From assembly GCF_964340395.1 (NCBI RefSeq), contig NC_135564.1:2009501-2073500 (forward strand): a DNA stretch of 64,000 nt, read 5' to 3'. A program made the translations under genes and the position numbers. The stretch's first letter is position 1. Each line of letters begins with the position of its first letter. Under the pieces are notes generated by a model. It did not search any database. It worked only from the letters and a program-made list of their open reading frames with translations, and was not told the origin of the DNA. Below, one piece after another: positions 22,855 through 36,586 of this stretch. The DNA is from Glandiceps talaboti. Its lineage: Eukaryota; Hemichordata; Enteropneusta; Spengelidae.

Positions 22855-24995
22855 TAAAACTCTAGTCCCATCAACTACAAAAATAGATATGCGAGATAGC
22901 TAATTTTGGGTCGACATGTTTTCACTTATTCGTTATGAATTAATAACGAAACAATAGGAATCCATAAATGATTTCCAAACCAAACAATATGATGGTTCCA
23001 CTGTGTCTAATCAAATTCATTTTTGTTTAACTTTTATATTTTCAGATGGTGTTGTCTCTGCTGTTCTGTCCTTTCATCGTAGTTATTCTAAACTGCATTG
23101 AAGTCTTTATGAATAGTACTAGTGTCGGTCTTCTTGTGCTGGTTACCAGTCTTGTTAATGTTATTGTGTGGATGGTTTTACTTATTTATCTTAATGTATT
23201 ACTCAGAGTTTTGGTGAGTCCACATCTACAAAATACATTTGATCTTCAAATTGGCTGTGTGATATAAATATATTTTAGCAGAATTCCTGACCAGATTTTC
23301 GTATGATTTCATCAGCCTGTCCAGCGTTTCTTTGTTTCAAAGTTTTTCAGAAGTTGTGATAGTGTTAACAGGCGTTGAACGTTATAGCTTTTGTAGTATG
23401 TGGGGGGGGGGGGTGCACGTTTATCAGAATGCTTGTACAGAATAGTATCAACTTGAACTGCATCCTTTGGATCCAACGTAGAGATCTTAGAGCAAATGCC
23501 AGTTTTTCACATTGTTAAATCTGTTTTTTACATTCATCGTACAGTGGAAACTACTCGGGATACTGATAAAATATCTCCTTCGTCCAATGTGTCAAATCAG
23601 GGGAGTTAGTGATGCTATTAATGGCGTCAACCATATCATGGCGTATGTTAGAACTCTGCGTGGACACGAAGCACCAAACAACACCACATATAACGGTAAA
23701 TATAATACATCCTTATATTGTACGTGTACACAGCAAATCAAGCATATATCTAGTCCTTGGTAACACATACCGACGAAACACCCTGTTTTATACACTGACG
23801 GTTGAAAATAAATTATGATGACTCTCTGACCTTTACTAATGGACAGTTTGAGATAAATATACCTAATGCGTATTTGATAAAATATTGATCAATAAAAAGT
23901 CTCATTTTTGGACATTAGCATGGATTTAAAAAATGAAAGGTGCCGACTAGATTTCAATACAAACTGTCAAGTTGTCTCAGAGATGTCAACAACGTGTCTG
24001 TACTATGGAAACGAAAAATTACAAACAAAAAACAAACAACCAACCAACCAACCAACCATTTACACATAACATAACATACAAAAAGAAAATATGTGACATG
24101 AAGATTTTTAGTCAAGTTAACATTTTCGTTCATTGTCGTCTGCTAAACATTTAATTATTGATTCGTTAAATGTACCCCTATTTGGCACCATGCCAACCTT
24201 TCCGAATTTAATTTAATATGATAGTTATGAACAATTACATAAAAATGTAACTAAAATTTGTGGATAATCGGTCGATAAAAGATCATATTTGATAGACTAT
24301 GACTCAATATCACATACTTCATCCAGTGTTATCATTTTGAACAATGAAAGTGCCGGGCTTCTGACACTATCCTCGTGACATATTACATGTACACGTTGGT
24401 CACTAAACTCGTAATGACTTGTTGTTTGAGATACAATATGTTAGGTATTTCTTTCACATTTTGGAAATTTATAAAGTTATAGTATGTCTGGAGATGTCAG
24501 TCAAGTTAAAGTTTAGTGTCCCTTCTTTCATTTCCATGACGTTCATAACTATACATGGTATATTGAACCCAAACACAGTAATTACAAATTCATGACACAG
24601 TTACCAATAGTCGTAAAAAAAGATGGCGGGAATGATTCACCAAAATCTAATGATAATCTTTGCATCATCAACATGTTAATATGCTAGTTTCATTTTATAA
24701 TGACAATACAATATCTCAAAATATACAAACTTTTATTCTGATTTTGAAGTTTTTATTCCATTATTATACTACTCTCCGTCTCGTTCCTATTATTTCAACT
24801 GTGCTCAGTTTTACACAAAGAAATCGTCTACAAATTCGTTAATCATCAATGAATGTGTCCTCAATGTTGTTAACCATTTCAAAGACACGGTCTACAATCT
24901 GCAGCTGTTAACAACTGTCGTACTGCAACTGTCAGTTAACTCCTAAACACAGATGCTACCACGCCCAAGACCGTCTTTGCACCTGTTTTCCAGTA

Positions 24996-25041
<46 letters not shown>

Positions 25042-25119
25042 GTGTGTATGTATGTATCTGTGTGTGTATGTGTGTATGTGTGTGTGTATGTGCGTGTGTG
25101 TATGTATGTGTGTATCTGT

Positions 25120-25178
<59 letters not shown>

Positions 25179-25916
25179 CCCTCATCTATACCTGGTCTCG
25201 AAAACAGTGCCTATATATCTGTACCTTTATATCTAAAGACATGTCATATGACGACTTCACTACTAGATGATGTGTGCTGAAAGGGTACATTTATATAGCA
25301 TTTGTTAATAACCCAAGCGAAAATGTTGATATTCTCTGCAGGAAAAAATGTAAATACAACATGTAATTGGAAAGATAACTCTGTTATAATATGAGTCCTT
25401 GCCAATTTAATTGATTTAATACTGAACTTTTGGGGCCAACGTCAGATTATATGGCTGCTATGTGCGGAATAGGGTTTCTATAGTGAATAAATAATTATAC
25501 TGGGTAACATAACAGAGATGCAGATAATAACAGTCGTCGACGTTGAAGTATAACTTTGTTGTAGTACAGGCTCTCTCCCATTACGTTGGTTTGACAGAAT
25601 TCTCTTGGAGTAACCATCAATTATTTTGTCCTTGGCTTCGCCTCGTAGAAAATAACAGATGGTACCGGTTACCCCAAAAGTGTCCTGTTAAAACACCTAA
25701 ATGGACCTGGACCGTACTATAACACTATAATTGTCCTTTGTACAATTGACTGTGAGGGCAACGATTATCACTAATGTTTATGAAATCGTCACATGCCCGT
25801 CCTTTAAGTTTAAGTATAATGCTAGTATAATAAGGCAATATGCAATATTATATACAAAGTGTATTTATTTGTTATATGACTTCTTTACAGGAAACCGGTA
25901 TAGTAAATCAAAATAA
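21662..25916 (+). CDS. Gene B: uncharacterised four-transmembrane protein, cluster member 2
   Basis: The start is ATG in GCCATGG. Exon 1 is 21662-21856 (MEEKKGLVERTRL..., TM1 around LTVLWFVTGLLQLAL, ending FFIPL at a GTAAGT donor). Exon 3 is 23046-23213 (56 codons, TM3 and TM4, FCPFIVV and NVIVWMV). Exon 4 starts at 23545 (WKLLGILIKYLLRP...). Exon 4 either reads through to a stop at 23761-23763 or splices at 23695 to a terminal exon 25891-25916 (GNRYSKSK). Exon 2 is not secure: 22473-22592 (40 codons, phase 0 at both ends) fits by length and phase but is not clearly hydrophobic. Exon 3 aligns without gaps to gene D exon 3, 16 identities in 56. Exon 4 also aligns to D (shared Pro14, Asn29, Tyr34-Val35). 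Function unknown. Confidence 0.65.
22473..22592 (+). CDS. Weak candidate for gene B exon 2
   Basis: An open 120-bp segment between a TTGCTAAG acceptor and an AAC|GTAATA donor, phase 0 at both ends. It encodes DMVMVGRANCVKNLEQYLQ then KMFLTLYRKSLWL. The KxL...LTL(W/Y) spacing loosely resembles gene A exon 2. Splice sites are mediocre and hydrophobicity is lower than expected for the TM2/TM3 region. Confidence 0.25.
22664..22857. repeat. (GACA)n, (AAC)n and (GAC)n microsatellites
   Basis: A GACA run at 22664-22717, then AAC triplets from 22771 changing to GAC triplets until about 22854, within gene B. Confidence 0.95.
24998..25174. repeat. (GT)n/(GTAT)n microsatellite
   Basis: GT dinucleotides with interspersed GTATGTATG, in the last intron or 3' flank of gene B. 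Confidence 0.95.
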
Positions 25917-26514
25917 CATTGCCTGCTAGCTGGAGATGGTCGAACACACTCGAATTTGTCCGTCTTCGGGTGTTGACTACATACAGAATATGGCTTCGAA
26001 GATGGATTTGCATTGGGAGAAAGTTCTGACAAAAATAATACCAGATGATTAATGAGGGCGCTATTAAGTATTTGGTAGCCCTATCAAACTTATATACTGA
26101 GAGGTTGATAGCAAAATGACTGTCACGTGACCGTTACCATTGCGACAAATGTGGGTAAACACATCATTTGTTGTTGTGTATTCAGCAGCTGCAGTAGTCG
26201 TCTAGGTTATATATAGAAGAGTATTATTTTTATGTATTTTAATGTCGACAATTGATTAGACTGCATAGCGACAGTATTAACATTCCGTTGGATTTCCTGT
26301 GTAAATTCAAAGACATACCGATCAAACTTTATTTCAGTGGTTAAATAGAGAAAATAATTATTACACGTTGTGCCTTCACTGCCACGCCGATGGACTAACT
26401 CGTCATTGGGTGTGGACTATTATATGTATATGTAAAGGTATACAGTTAGCAAAGAAATAAATGATGTTGACAATCTTCCATAACCGCCATTATCTCTTTC
26501 CGTTGGCTTGTGTG

Positions 26515-26672
26515 TGCCAGTGTGTGGGGTGGGGTGGGGTGGGGTGTATATGTGTGTGTTTGTCCTTTGGCTTGTGTGTGCCAGTGTGTGGTGGTGGGGG
26601 TGTATTTATATGTTTGTCCTTTGGCATATGTGTGCCGGTGTGTGGGGGTGGGGTGTATATGTGTGTGTGTTT
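26515..26672. repeat. G-rich imperfect minisatellite with quadruplex-type core
   Basis: Three imperfect ~60-bp units of TTGGCTTGTGTGTGCCAGTG followed by GGGGT runs; the first contains four consecutive GGGGT pentamers. Confidence 0.8.
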
Positions 26673-28498
26673 GTCTTCCTGTCCTGTTTAGACAATACAG
26701 AAACTCATCGTCCAATCAGATTGTCATTTAAGTCTCTAAAAGAGACGGTTTCTACGACAACTTATGACAAATCCAGGTGCTTCCAAGCATCTAAGTTCTT
26801 GGTTATGATAAATCGCCATGCTTCCAATTCAAGCATATAAGTTCTAGGTTATGATAAATCGCCATGCTTCCAAGCAAAATAACCAGCTTATTAGTACTAC
26901 GCTGTTATCCTATACGACATCACACAGTAGTGTATATATTAAAGTTCTATATAGAAAGACCTGGTGTGACGTGAAATGGAGATACACATTGCCATTTTTT
27001 TAGCATTCAAGTGAATCCAATACTATTCCGACTCATTTCTTCTTAAATTAACCAAGGTTCCACAAGAGCAAATACAGACATCATGATGTGTGCTTGGTAT
27101 CAATTTGTTTCATCTTAAAAGCCATTATAAATCCTATGCACTTTACGCTTGAAGTTTACAGTTACGAGTGCTTTTATAAAATTCTTCGTGTAAGACACGT
27201 TACTCGTTATTAACTTCATATCAAGATAAACAATTTTTGTAACACGAAAGCACCAAATTAAAAACAACGAACTCATTCAGCGATTCTTTGCCATACCCAG
27301 AACTCTGAATTGTAGATGAAATGATTTTATGAGGTCACGGTACATTACTGATCATTACCGAATACCACGGTTACGAGTCGTAAAGTGTATCATGTATCAA
27401 ATATAGTTGACAAGTCAGGGCGTTCCATATTAAAGTCCATTCGATCAATACATGTACACTCACCGACTACTGCTGTCTAATAAAAGGCTCAGCGAATAAA
27501 GTTACTAATTAACTGTGAAGAATACCAATATAAACAAATAAATATGACTGGGTCCTGTCACGATGATACCGAAGGTCAGATAATACAAGGACATCCTGTG
27601 TGTCACCCCGATGTGTCATTAAACTGCTGTCCTCACTTGACTATTTTCTCGGCAAAGGTAAGGTATTTTTCATATATGGAAATTTCAGTAGTCTTACTGT
27701 ACATTTATTTTACTTAAGTATACTCCGAAAGTTGAGTTTGGACCACGAAACTCTGCCTAATTGAGATATTTATAACTGTTAAAATAATGTAAATCACGTG
27801 ATCACCTAATGATCAGCGAATCGTCACTATTTCCTACTTCCTTATTTTGAAGCAATGTAATTTACACTGTCAGGTTTTTATAACGGGAATTAAACAGAGA
27901 AGTAAAACTGTGTTCCGTGTCTTACGACGACGCTACTGTAATGTTTGTGAAATATTTAAACATTAAAAAAACTTAAATGTCCAACTTTAGCCTGCATTAT
28001 TATAATAAAAAATTATGTTGGGACCATAATTTATAAAACCAAACAGTTGATAATTCTGTAAACGTGTATAGCATAGTTCTACCCCAATGGTGACGCTATC
28101 TCCGAGTATTTGCAATATAATGGGTGTAACTCGCAAAATAACTGTGTGACCTGATGAACGTGTAGGTTGCGTTGAAAAGTTTCAGATTGCGGTTATATCA
28201 CGTCTTACACATCTGAGAATGATCCTTGCATTAACTGTCCTAAATAAGGCAAGCTGTACTGTAGTTGGTAAATTTGGCAAATTCGGATGTTTACGTTGCT
28301 AAGTCGTGATGGAAATATTTTCCAGTCAGTTTTCAAGCCGTGTGTTTCATGAATAATCACTCCGGTATTCATTGAACATAAAGTCGCTTATGAATTATTG
28401 TTAATTAGTGTACATATTTTTATGGAATATTAATATTTCTTTTAATAGGTCATTGTGAAGGTAAAATATATCGAGGATCAACTGAGAAGAATTCCAAA

Positions 28499-28546
28499 AT
28501 GGCGACAGTGACTGTCTGCTGTTATCTCAGTCCCTACGGTTACTAG
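28499..28546 (+). other. Possible uORF or YY1-like site before gene C
   Basis: ATGGCGACAGTGACTG opens a 15-codon frame ending in TAG, 54 bases before the gene C ATG. AAAATGGCGAC also resembles the YY1 core. Functional only if this lies in the 5'UTR or promoter. Confidence 0.25.
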
Positions 28547-28599
28547 GTACAACGACGTACCTTGGATATCAATGATGTGTCTACCTTGGTGACTGAAAG

Positions 28600-30193
28600 A
28601 TGCGGGGTCATTGTAGTGATAAGTTTAATTATTACATCACTCCCGTACTGGGGAGTCTGTGGTTATTGACGTGTGTCATACTCCTAGTTTTTGCGATATT
28701 GTCCGACTCGGAAGATAATGCAGCCAGGACGCTTACTCTGCTTCACCTACCCTTGGTGAGGTTATATAATATATATTTTATTTTGCGTTCAAATAGAACA
28801 AATATTAAACCCATGGGATCGGATGAATCAATGAGTAACAAATCACATGTTCATGGGGAAAACTACTGACAAATATACAGACGTGTCAAGCTACCGGTGC
28901 TGAACTCAGATGAGACTAGACACAACACGGAAGTTTGGTTTACCACTAAGTGTAGATCTTACACGTTGTAATATACAGTAAATTGTATATACATGTATCT
29001 CATTATAAATTACGTGATAGCTCATACCAACCATGCAGACAAACTTGTCGGTGCACCAACATACGACCTGACTAGGTTCAATGTCCCAGTTTACTCAGAT
29101 AAGGTTTATGGAGATAACATGAACAAATTTTATGCTAGATAAACCGTTGCGAATACCATAGATTTGGTCTATTTGGTAAAGAGAATAGAATAGAATAGAA
29201 TAGAATAGAATAGAATAGAATAGAATAGAATAGAATAGAATAGAATAGAATAGAATAGAATAGAATAGAATAGAATAGAATGGAATGGAATGGAATGGAA
29301 TGGAATGGAATGGAATATAATAGAATAGAATAGAATGGAATGGAGTGGAATGGAATGGAATAGAATGGAATAGAATAGAATAGAATAGAATAGAATAGAA
29401 TAGAATAGAATAGAATAGAATAGAATAGAATAGAATAGAATAGAATAGAATAAAATAAAATAGAATAGAATAGAACAGAGGACAGAACAGAATAGAATAG
29501 TATAGAATATAATAGAAATAACCTTATTGTCCACATTCATCATGGAAAATTGTTTTAACCAGTCGCATCAAAACAGATGACCAATACCACAGACAAGCTA
29601 ATAAACTGTAGATATACACGACGACTCTTTTCAATCCATAAAAATAACGAACATTACCAATCAAAACAAAATACAAAACGCTGACAGAATTAGATTTTTT
29701 TTCAACAATCGAAACTCTTTTTTTTTCAATTTATTTCTAAACTGCGAGATTTCAACTGTGACGTCATAAGTTAATGTATTTTTTATCCGTTCCAGGTTTT
29801 ATTATGTGCAGTGATGGCATTGCCGTTTGCTGCCACTTTATACAAGTATGAAAAATCGCCTGACGACTCAGATTTTCAAGAATTATACCGGGCAATTATG
29901 GCATGCTTCGGTGTTCTCGGAGCTACAGTGGTAAGGCCTAGAGTTTTAGTTTTAGTGAAGTTGGTCGTATTGTTCTTGTATATTGGGACTCGGATGAGCG
30001 AGGGCGGGGGCGAGGGGTTGCATATCTCGTGTATACATGAACAAGTAGGAGATGTGGACTGAGCTTGAGGACGGAGCACGAATTTAGGCATTAATGCCAC
30101 CACACCGCTACCACCATCACCGTTGTCGCCGTCACCACCACCACCAACACCAACACCACCAACACCACCACCACCACCAACACCACCACCACC

Positions 30194-30226
<33 letters not shown>

Positions 30227-31076
30227 GCAACAACACGCGTTGTCTGGTTTCACAGTTGTATTCTTATGTTATATTAACAAAGTTCTACACTATTATAATA
30301 ATAATTTTCTTTTTGAATCATATTTTAATGTCTCATATTCTACATGTGTTTCTGTTCCTACCCTAGGGTATATGTGTAGTGCTATGGCCGTTTATATTAG
30401 TCATAGCATACCTAGTCAGAGTTATATCTACCGATGACAGTAAAGAAGTCCTGCTTTTAATAATAAGTGTCATAGAACTAATATTCTGGGGAGGCTTTAT
30501 TGTTGCTCTTTCTATGGTGGTAAGTTTTCTTGCATTCCTCAGCCCTCTGTTCCCAAATGTGATAAGCCTGCATCCATATATCACAGATGGCAATATGCAA
30601 ATGAATCCGACGTACGTACTCGCAACTTCATTTTGATACATAAAAACAAAGTGAAGAATCATGAAAGAAATTCATATCAATTAAACTTCTTAGAATAAAC
30701 TGCTTTGAGGCTTCCTACCCAAAACAACAATACCATAAATTTCTGATTTGAAAAGCAAAGTATTGAAAACGTATTACATGTATTGTTTAAGTCTTGTACA
30801 CCATTTCTCCACCCTTTTTTTCTGCAGTTAGAAACAGAAGAGAGACGCCGATTGCGTGTTGGACCAGCACCAAACGTAAGCGTGGGTCGAAGAGCTGAAC
30901 TCTACAGTAATGTTACATACGACCCAAGAACCGAAACAGCATTTCACATATCACATCCACCCTGTGTCGTACCATCGACAAGCATTAACGGAATATGTAA
31001 TGGGACGGTGTCAGCAATGACTGTAACTGAACAAGCAAAGGGTCAACCTTTGAGTAATGTTGACTCTCCAGCATAG
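28600..31076 (+). CDS. Gene C: uncharacterised four-transmembrane protein, cluster member 3
   Basis: Exons 28600-28755, 29796-29930, 30367-30519 and 30828-31076 all join in phase 0 and give 230 residues. The start is ATG with A at -3. TM1 lies in VLGSLWLLTCVILLVF, TM2 spans LLHLPL|VLLCAVMALPF, TM3 spans FGVLGATV|GICVVLWPFILV, and TM4 is LLIISVIELIFWGGFIVAL. Cytosolic or luminal loops are short, with an acidic loop YEKSPDDSDFQE. The C-terminal exon (82 residues, LETEERRRLRVGPAPN...) is much longer than in A, B or D, polar, with NVS, NVT and NGT sequons. The LW..T of TM1, exon-3 Pro and TM4 Trp match the cluster. This is the cleanest model of the four. No domain family recognised; MS4A-like, MARVEL or another tetraspan type are possible but lack their diagnostic motifs. 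Confidence 0.8.
29178..29518. repeat. (AATAG)n pentanucleotide array with a G-rich core
   Basis: About 340 bp of AATAG pentamers. The middle (about 29280-29350) is converted to AATGG variants. Located in intron 1 of gene C. Open frames across it (FYSIL repeats) are artefacts. Confidence 0.95.
30131..30235. repeat. (CACCAC)n(CAA)n repeat
   Basis: Imperfect CCA triplets become ACA triplets in intron 2 of gene C. Confidence 0.95.
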
Positions 31077-31897
31077 TTTAGCCTGCAGACACTTCCCACT
31101 ATCTCTGAAGGTATTACAATCTCCCGAGTTCTTCATCCGTTTTAATTGTATTCCCGAGTACGAGGAATGTTGTATTTTAAACCTACACTAGCTGTCATTG
31201 AAGTGTAATTATTCTTTTCCAATAGATGATATATATATTCACTGAAAAGAAAATCAAAATACCAATAATTGGACATTGAACTTGTCATTTCGAGGTCTAT
31301 TTTATCTAAGAGTAATAATTTGAAATCGTGACTTCATTGGTGCGCTGATTTTAGGGTACGGATCAAACAATTTGATTGGGTATATTGCACTGCACAAATA
31401 TGTTTACCCCACAGGTAATTCAATACTTTTCAGGGCGTACGATATTACGATTAAGCCATTACAGCTAACGAAAGTGTTTCAGTTGCAGTTTTAAAAAGCT
31501 CCAATAATTCAGATTCTCTCATTAGTACTCTCTTATCAGTATAATAATGGTTATATAAGATAATTCTCATATGTATTCAAGAATAACTTTTTCTATAACT
31601 CTGCTGGCTGAGACACTGTTTTTCTCACCGAGATTTGACTCCTAATGCGTCAAGAGTCTTCTAAAGGTCACAAGTGTGATTCCAATATTTTTTATAAACG
31701 GGACTTTGAAATCGTTGAAAACTTTGCGTCTTGCCAGTATTCTGCCTATAGTATCAAAGTCTAGATAATATGTGTGCATTAATTTATTTCTTGTACAGCA
31801 TTCTTATTCGTTTCAATTCTCAATTCATTGTAAATAGAGTGTTGTTAACTTGAGCCATCCAAGCCAGTAGAATGTTCATGATAGTAGTAGAAGGAAG

Positions 31898-32660
31898 GGA
31901 GCCTCCATTAATTACAATGGGGGGTCAGCCAGGGCTGTTGCGTAAAATATTACCCTCCCCCGATTCCGTCATGTTAAAAAATAACCCTCCCTCAATTTCT
32001 TCTGAAACATGACCCCCCCCCCCCGTTAAAATAATGTGTTACATGCTTTAAAAGCTGTCAGATTTGGAAAATGACACTAGTCCATTAATCCCATCGCTGC
32101 CACCATGTTGAAAGTTTTAAAGGCATTTGGTTATTTCCCAACTACCACCACCAGAGTGGATCTATGTGAGACAATACATTAATCAATACCTGTGTTTGGA
32201 TATCTTTGTCTCAGCTGAAGTCCAGAACGTTAACTTCTAAACACTAGATGGACACATTCCGCGACATTGTCTGGATTGAGGTCAACATCTCCACAACATT
32301 ATCTCATACCTTACCCAACTGTTCCCGTTTTACTCCTGTGGGACCCACTTCTCTCCTCACATCACATTGCAATTGACAATTAATTCACAACATGGTTGTC
32401 AGCGGCAATTTGACTGATATGGTGGCACCTAACCCTACCGCTACCCCAAACCCTAACAGATGTGGCAGCGGTGGGATGTAGAATCGCCGGCAGCAAAGGG
32501 ATGCCAAAATCAGTCACAAAATTATGCGAAGTCAGATAATACAATGAGTCCAAATAAAATCTGACCCTCCCCTAATCCCACTTTCTAAAAATAGCTATCC
32601 CCAAGAACCAGTCTTAAAAGGTTACCCCCAATTTCACCCCTGTAATTACTGAAGGCTCCC
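31898..32660. mobile_element. ~760-bp non-autonomous element with terminal inverted repeats
   Basis: The left end GGGAGCCTCCATTAATTACA is the near reverse complement of the right end TGTAATTACTGAAGGCTCCC. Internal C-rich stretches (ACCCTCCC, GACCCCCC) recur at both sides. No ORF of note, so it looks non-autonomous. It sits just 3' of gene C. Confidence 0.65.
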
Positions 32661-33054
32661 TAAGCTTGGAATTGAAATATGCAAAGTGCTAGTTCAAGCC
32701 GCCCAGTTAAATGTGTTTTTGAATGGCTGAAGTCCATGTCAAGATTTACAGCACAACCATGCCGTTATAAGTCCATGCCAGGGGTAATCATTGTAAAGAG
32801 TCTTGACCAGTGTGGAAAAGCACATAAAGAGAGATTACATGTTTAGAAAACTGATATCTTGATGGCCTACTAGTAACACTGTGTGTGCACAGCTTTTATT
32901 ATTCAGGAAGAGAAACTATGAAGACAGTGTATATACTCCAGTTTTCAAATAAATTAAAGATTTATTGAAACGGTCATAGTGTTTGTTTAAGAATTATTCC
33001 AATATATGATTTACGATGAAATGATCAGACACTGTGTTTCCTTGCTGGTAGTAA

Positions 33055-33356
<302 letters not shown>

Positions 33357-34341
33357 TGTATAGGCAGATATAGACGAAAAGAGACGGATTATGTGGAATG
33401 TGTGTAGTTGATATCAATCGTAGACGCATCTGATCGCCTGAGGGCAGTGCACTTTGTGAGGAGTTATTGAAGATACGTGTTTCATTGTGATCGACCCCAA
33501 CGATACAAAGTGCAGCAAGGCGGTAAGTACGTGATGGTACCTGTATAAAGTTGAGTTCATGGTGTGAGTTGAAGGTTTGAGTACACGACTCTAGGGCTTA
33601 AACCAATTACTCGTACGATGCCCGGGACGATACCGTACTTTATGTGGATACAAACCCTACACCGGCTGGTATTAAAATTTTGAAATTAATCTTCCTATCT
33701 AATCTATAATGCGTCTATGATATAATATGCAGGTCTTGGGAATATTCAAATTTGTTTCAGCTTATCTAAATCAGCTGTCACCAACACATTTTCTCGTCAA
33801 TTTCCTTACAAGACCTTTGTTATTTTCATAGTAGCTCGTATCGACAATAAACATGAAAAATGCCTGCCCTAGATGCCAGATAAGTTGTCATATTATTAAC
33901 GCATGACCTCTGGATCTATGGATGATATCCCAGACAGAAATATCGCTATCATATCGAGGCATGTATGTACAAACATATGTCATCAAGTAGTGCAGTCAGT
34001 GCACTTGTAAATTCAAATGTAAAACATCACAAATATTGCACTATTTACAAACGGAATCGAATGTAGTATTTCATGCTGCAAGTGATATAAAATGTATATC
34101 AAACTGTGTACTGATGATGGGTGGACCATGGTGAGACCCACGTTATTACATATTGTTATGATTTCGTGGACTTAGTGATTATTCCGTTAAATATTTGCAC
34201 CATTATCTGACTATTTGAACTGTTAAGTCAACTCTCTAAGTTTCGGTACGTCATGTGATGGTGTAAAGTTCAATTTGAGTCATGCTAATTAACAATGTGT
34301 ATCTCCATAACTATTTTTTTTTAAATAAATGAAAAATTTAG

Positions 34342-34498
34342 TATGTATGTGTGTATGTATGTATGTATGTATGTATGTATGTATGTATGTATGTATGTAT
34401 GTATGTATGTATGTATGTATGTATGTATGTATGTATGTATGTATGTATGTATGTATGTATGTATGTATGTATGTATGTATGTATGTATGTATGTATGT
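34342..34498. repeat. (GTAT)n microsatellite upstream of gene D
   Basis: About 155 bp of almost pure GTAT. Confidence 0.95.
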
Positions 34499-34760
34499 AC
34501 TTGTGTTAATATATTACAACAGTACAAGTAATCAGTAAGCTAAGTTTACGCATATCAAGAAATATTGAAGTGGAACTGTTGCCTTAATATCAAAGAAGGA
34601 TCCGGAAGTAAGCTTATAGCCCACTCCCGTGTTTCAGCACTCGATATAAATATACATGTATATAGTTTGGCGTATTTCTGTGAGGAGACTTTTGATTCTT
34701 CAAAACATGTTAACATTTTGATCCGTCCTTGGTATTTTCAGTTCTACAAAATTCGTTACC

Positions 34761-36551
34761 ATGGACACAGACCAAAAGTTTGATACTATTGTGGAGAAGT
34801 ATCAACAAAGGTTGGAAAACCTGACGGGTCGTTTGTTGCAGCTTGGGATACTTAATCTTGGTATACTATGGACATCAACTACTGTATGTTTATTGATAAT
34901 GGAGTTTACAGGGAGTGAGGATAGCAACATATCACAGATCGTTGGGATAATTCTATATATGGCACTGGTAGGTAATTTAACAATTTGGCTGAATACGTGT
35001 GCCATACACTATTTCACACCAGGATCTATGTTAACGTTGTACTCTGTCAAGTTTTCAGAAGATAAAAAGACAAGAGGAAAGTTTGTTTTTATAAGTATAG
35101 TATAAGTCAGAGTGCAGGAATCATCCAAATTTTGTTATCACATTCACATCCGAACATAAATTTACTGTTCTCTAAACGTTTGTTTATTTCCAGGTTGGGA
35201 TGTTTTTGTTCATTTCGCCATACATCTTATTAATGCAGTACATCATAACTTGGGTTTCAAATATGACAACGATAAATGTATTGATGTTATTTGTTGGTTT
35301 GATTAACTGCATTCTTTGGATAACGATCGTCCTTTATGTCAAGGTTTTATTTGAACTAGTGGTGAGTCTTCTTTATTACTATAATTTGTCTTTTTGGAAT
35401 TCAGAATTAATGATAAAATAAGTAGAATGAAAAAAATATTTTAACGTCATCTTGGAGTTGAATGTATGGTTGAATAGTGGAAAACTGATCAGGATATTTC
35501 TCGAATATAGTAACTGTACTTTCATGATGTAAAATTCAGGAACATTATCCTTCAGACATTTTATCAACTACTATATATCCCATAATATCTAACGTCTGTT
35601 TCGTTAATGAAATGCTATGTACGTAGATTTATCTATAGGGCATCGGTTATATATTCACCAGCTACACATTACATCGGTTATATATTCATCCAACACTAGG
35701 GGGCCCATTACAACATCACCATTGCATCTTGGGTAAATAATAGATAATAACTTACATTTACGATAATTACAACATTCGGGATTATCAGTGTAAATTATAC
35801 CATTAGTTGCCTAGCATATCAACTGTCATGGTACGGTGCAAAGTCCATTGTTGCCTAGCATATCAACTGTTATGGTACGGTGCAAAGTCCATTGTTCCGA
35901 TTCGAAACTTTCGGTGCGATCGCTATATTGTTGTGTTTTGTTTTTGTTTTTGTTTTTTAAATATTTCAAGAAATTGTGAAACATAATAATAATGTTGTTT
36001 TTTTATATAGCGCTTTCCCACTCTGTGCACAAAGCGCTTTACAATTATTACCCCTTGTACGGATCTATAGTGGAACAATGGCCCTTTCTACTTCCTCAAC
36101 TCCCTGGGGAGCATACAATCCAAACATCTGCCTTTAGAGCCATACACACATGAAATGGAACCGCCCCAATGGACTCGTGAACGCTGATAGACATCAAAAC
36201 AAACTACATATATTAATTTGACATTATTTGTACATTGAACTCGTATCCCCACAGAATAGAAAGTATATTGATGGCAGAAGTACAAATAAAGTGATGGAGA
36301 TTGTAATTAACATGAAATTTGATAATAAGCGTAGTTGAACTTTGAAACGAGAACATCTCAAAAATAAGTGTTATGACGTATAATAATATTTATAGTAAAT
36401 GACTGATGAACTGTCCATGTCAGACGCGCGCACACACACACACACACGCACGCACGCACGCACGCACGCACACACACATACATACATACATACATACATA
36501 CATACATACATACATACATACATACATACATACATACATACATACATACAT

Positions 36552-36586
<35 letters not shown>

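Larger units (their letters stand above)
25917..28599. other. Spacer between genes B and C
   Basis: No supported exon. It contains a G-rich imperfect minisatellite (26515-26670) with a (GGGGT)n tract, and two ~52-bp repeats around 26775-26878 (GGTTATGATAAATCGCCATG). Just before gene C, a short upstream ORF starts in an AAAATGGCGAC context (28499-28546). Confidence 0.5.
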
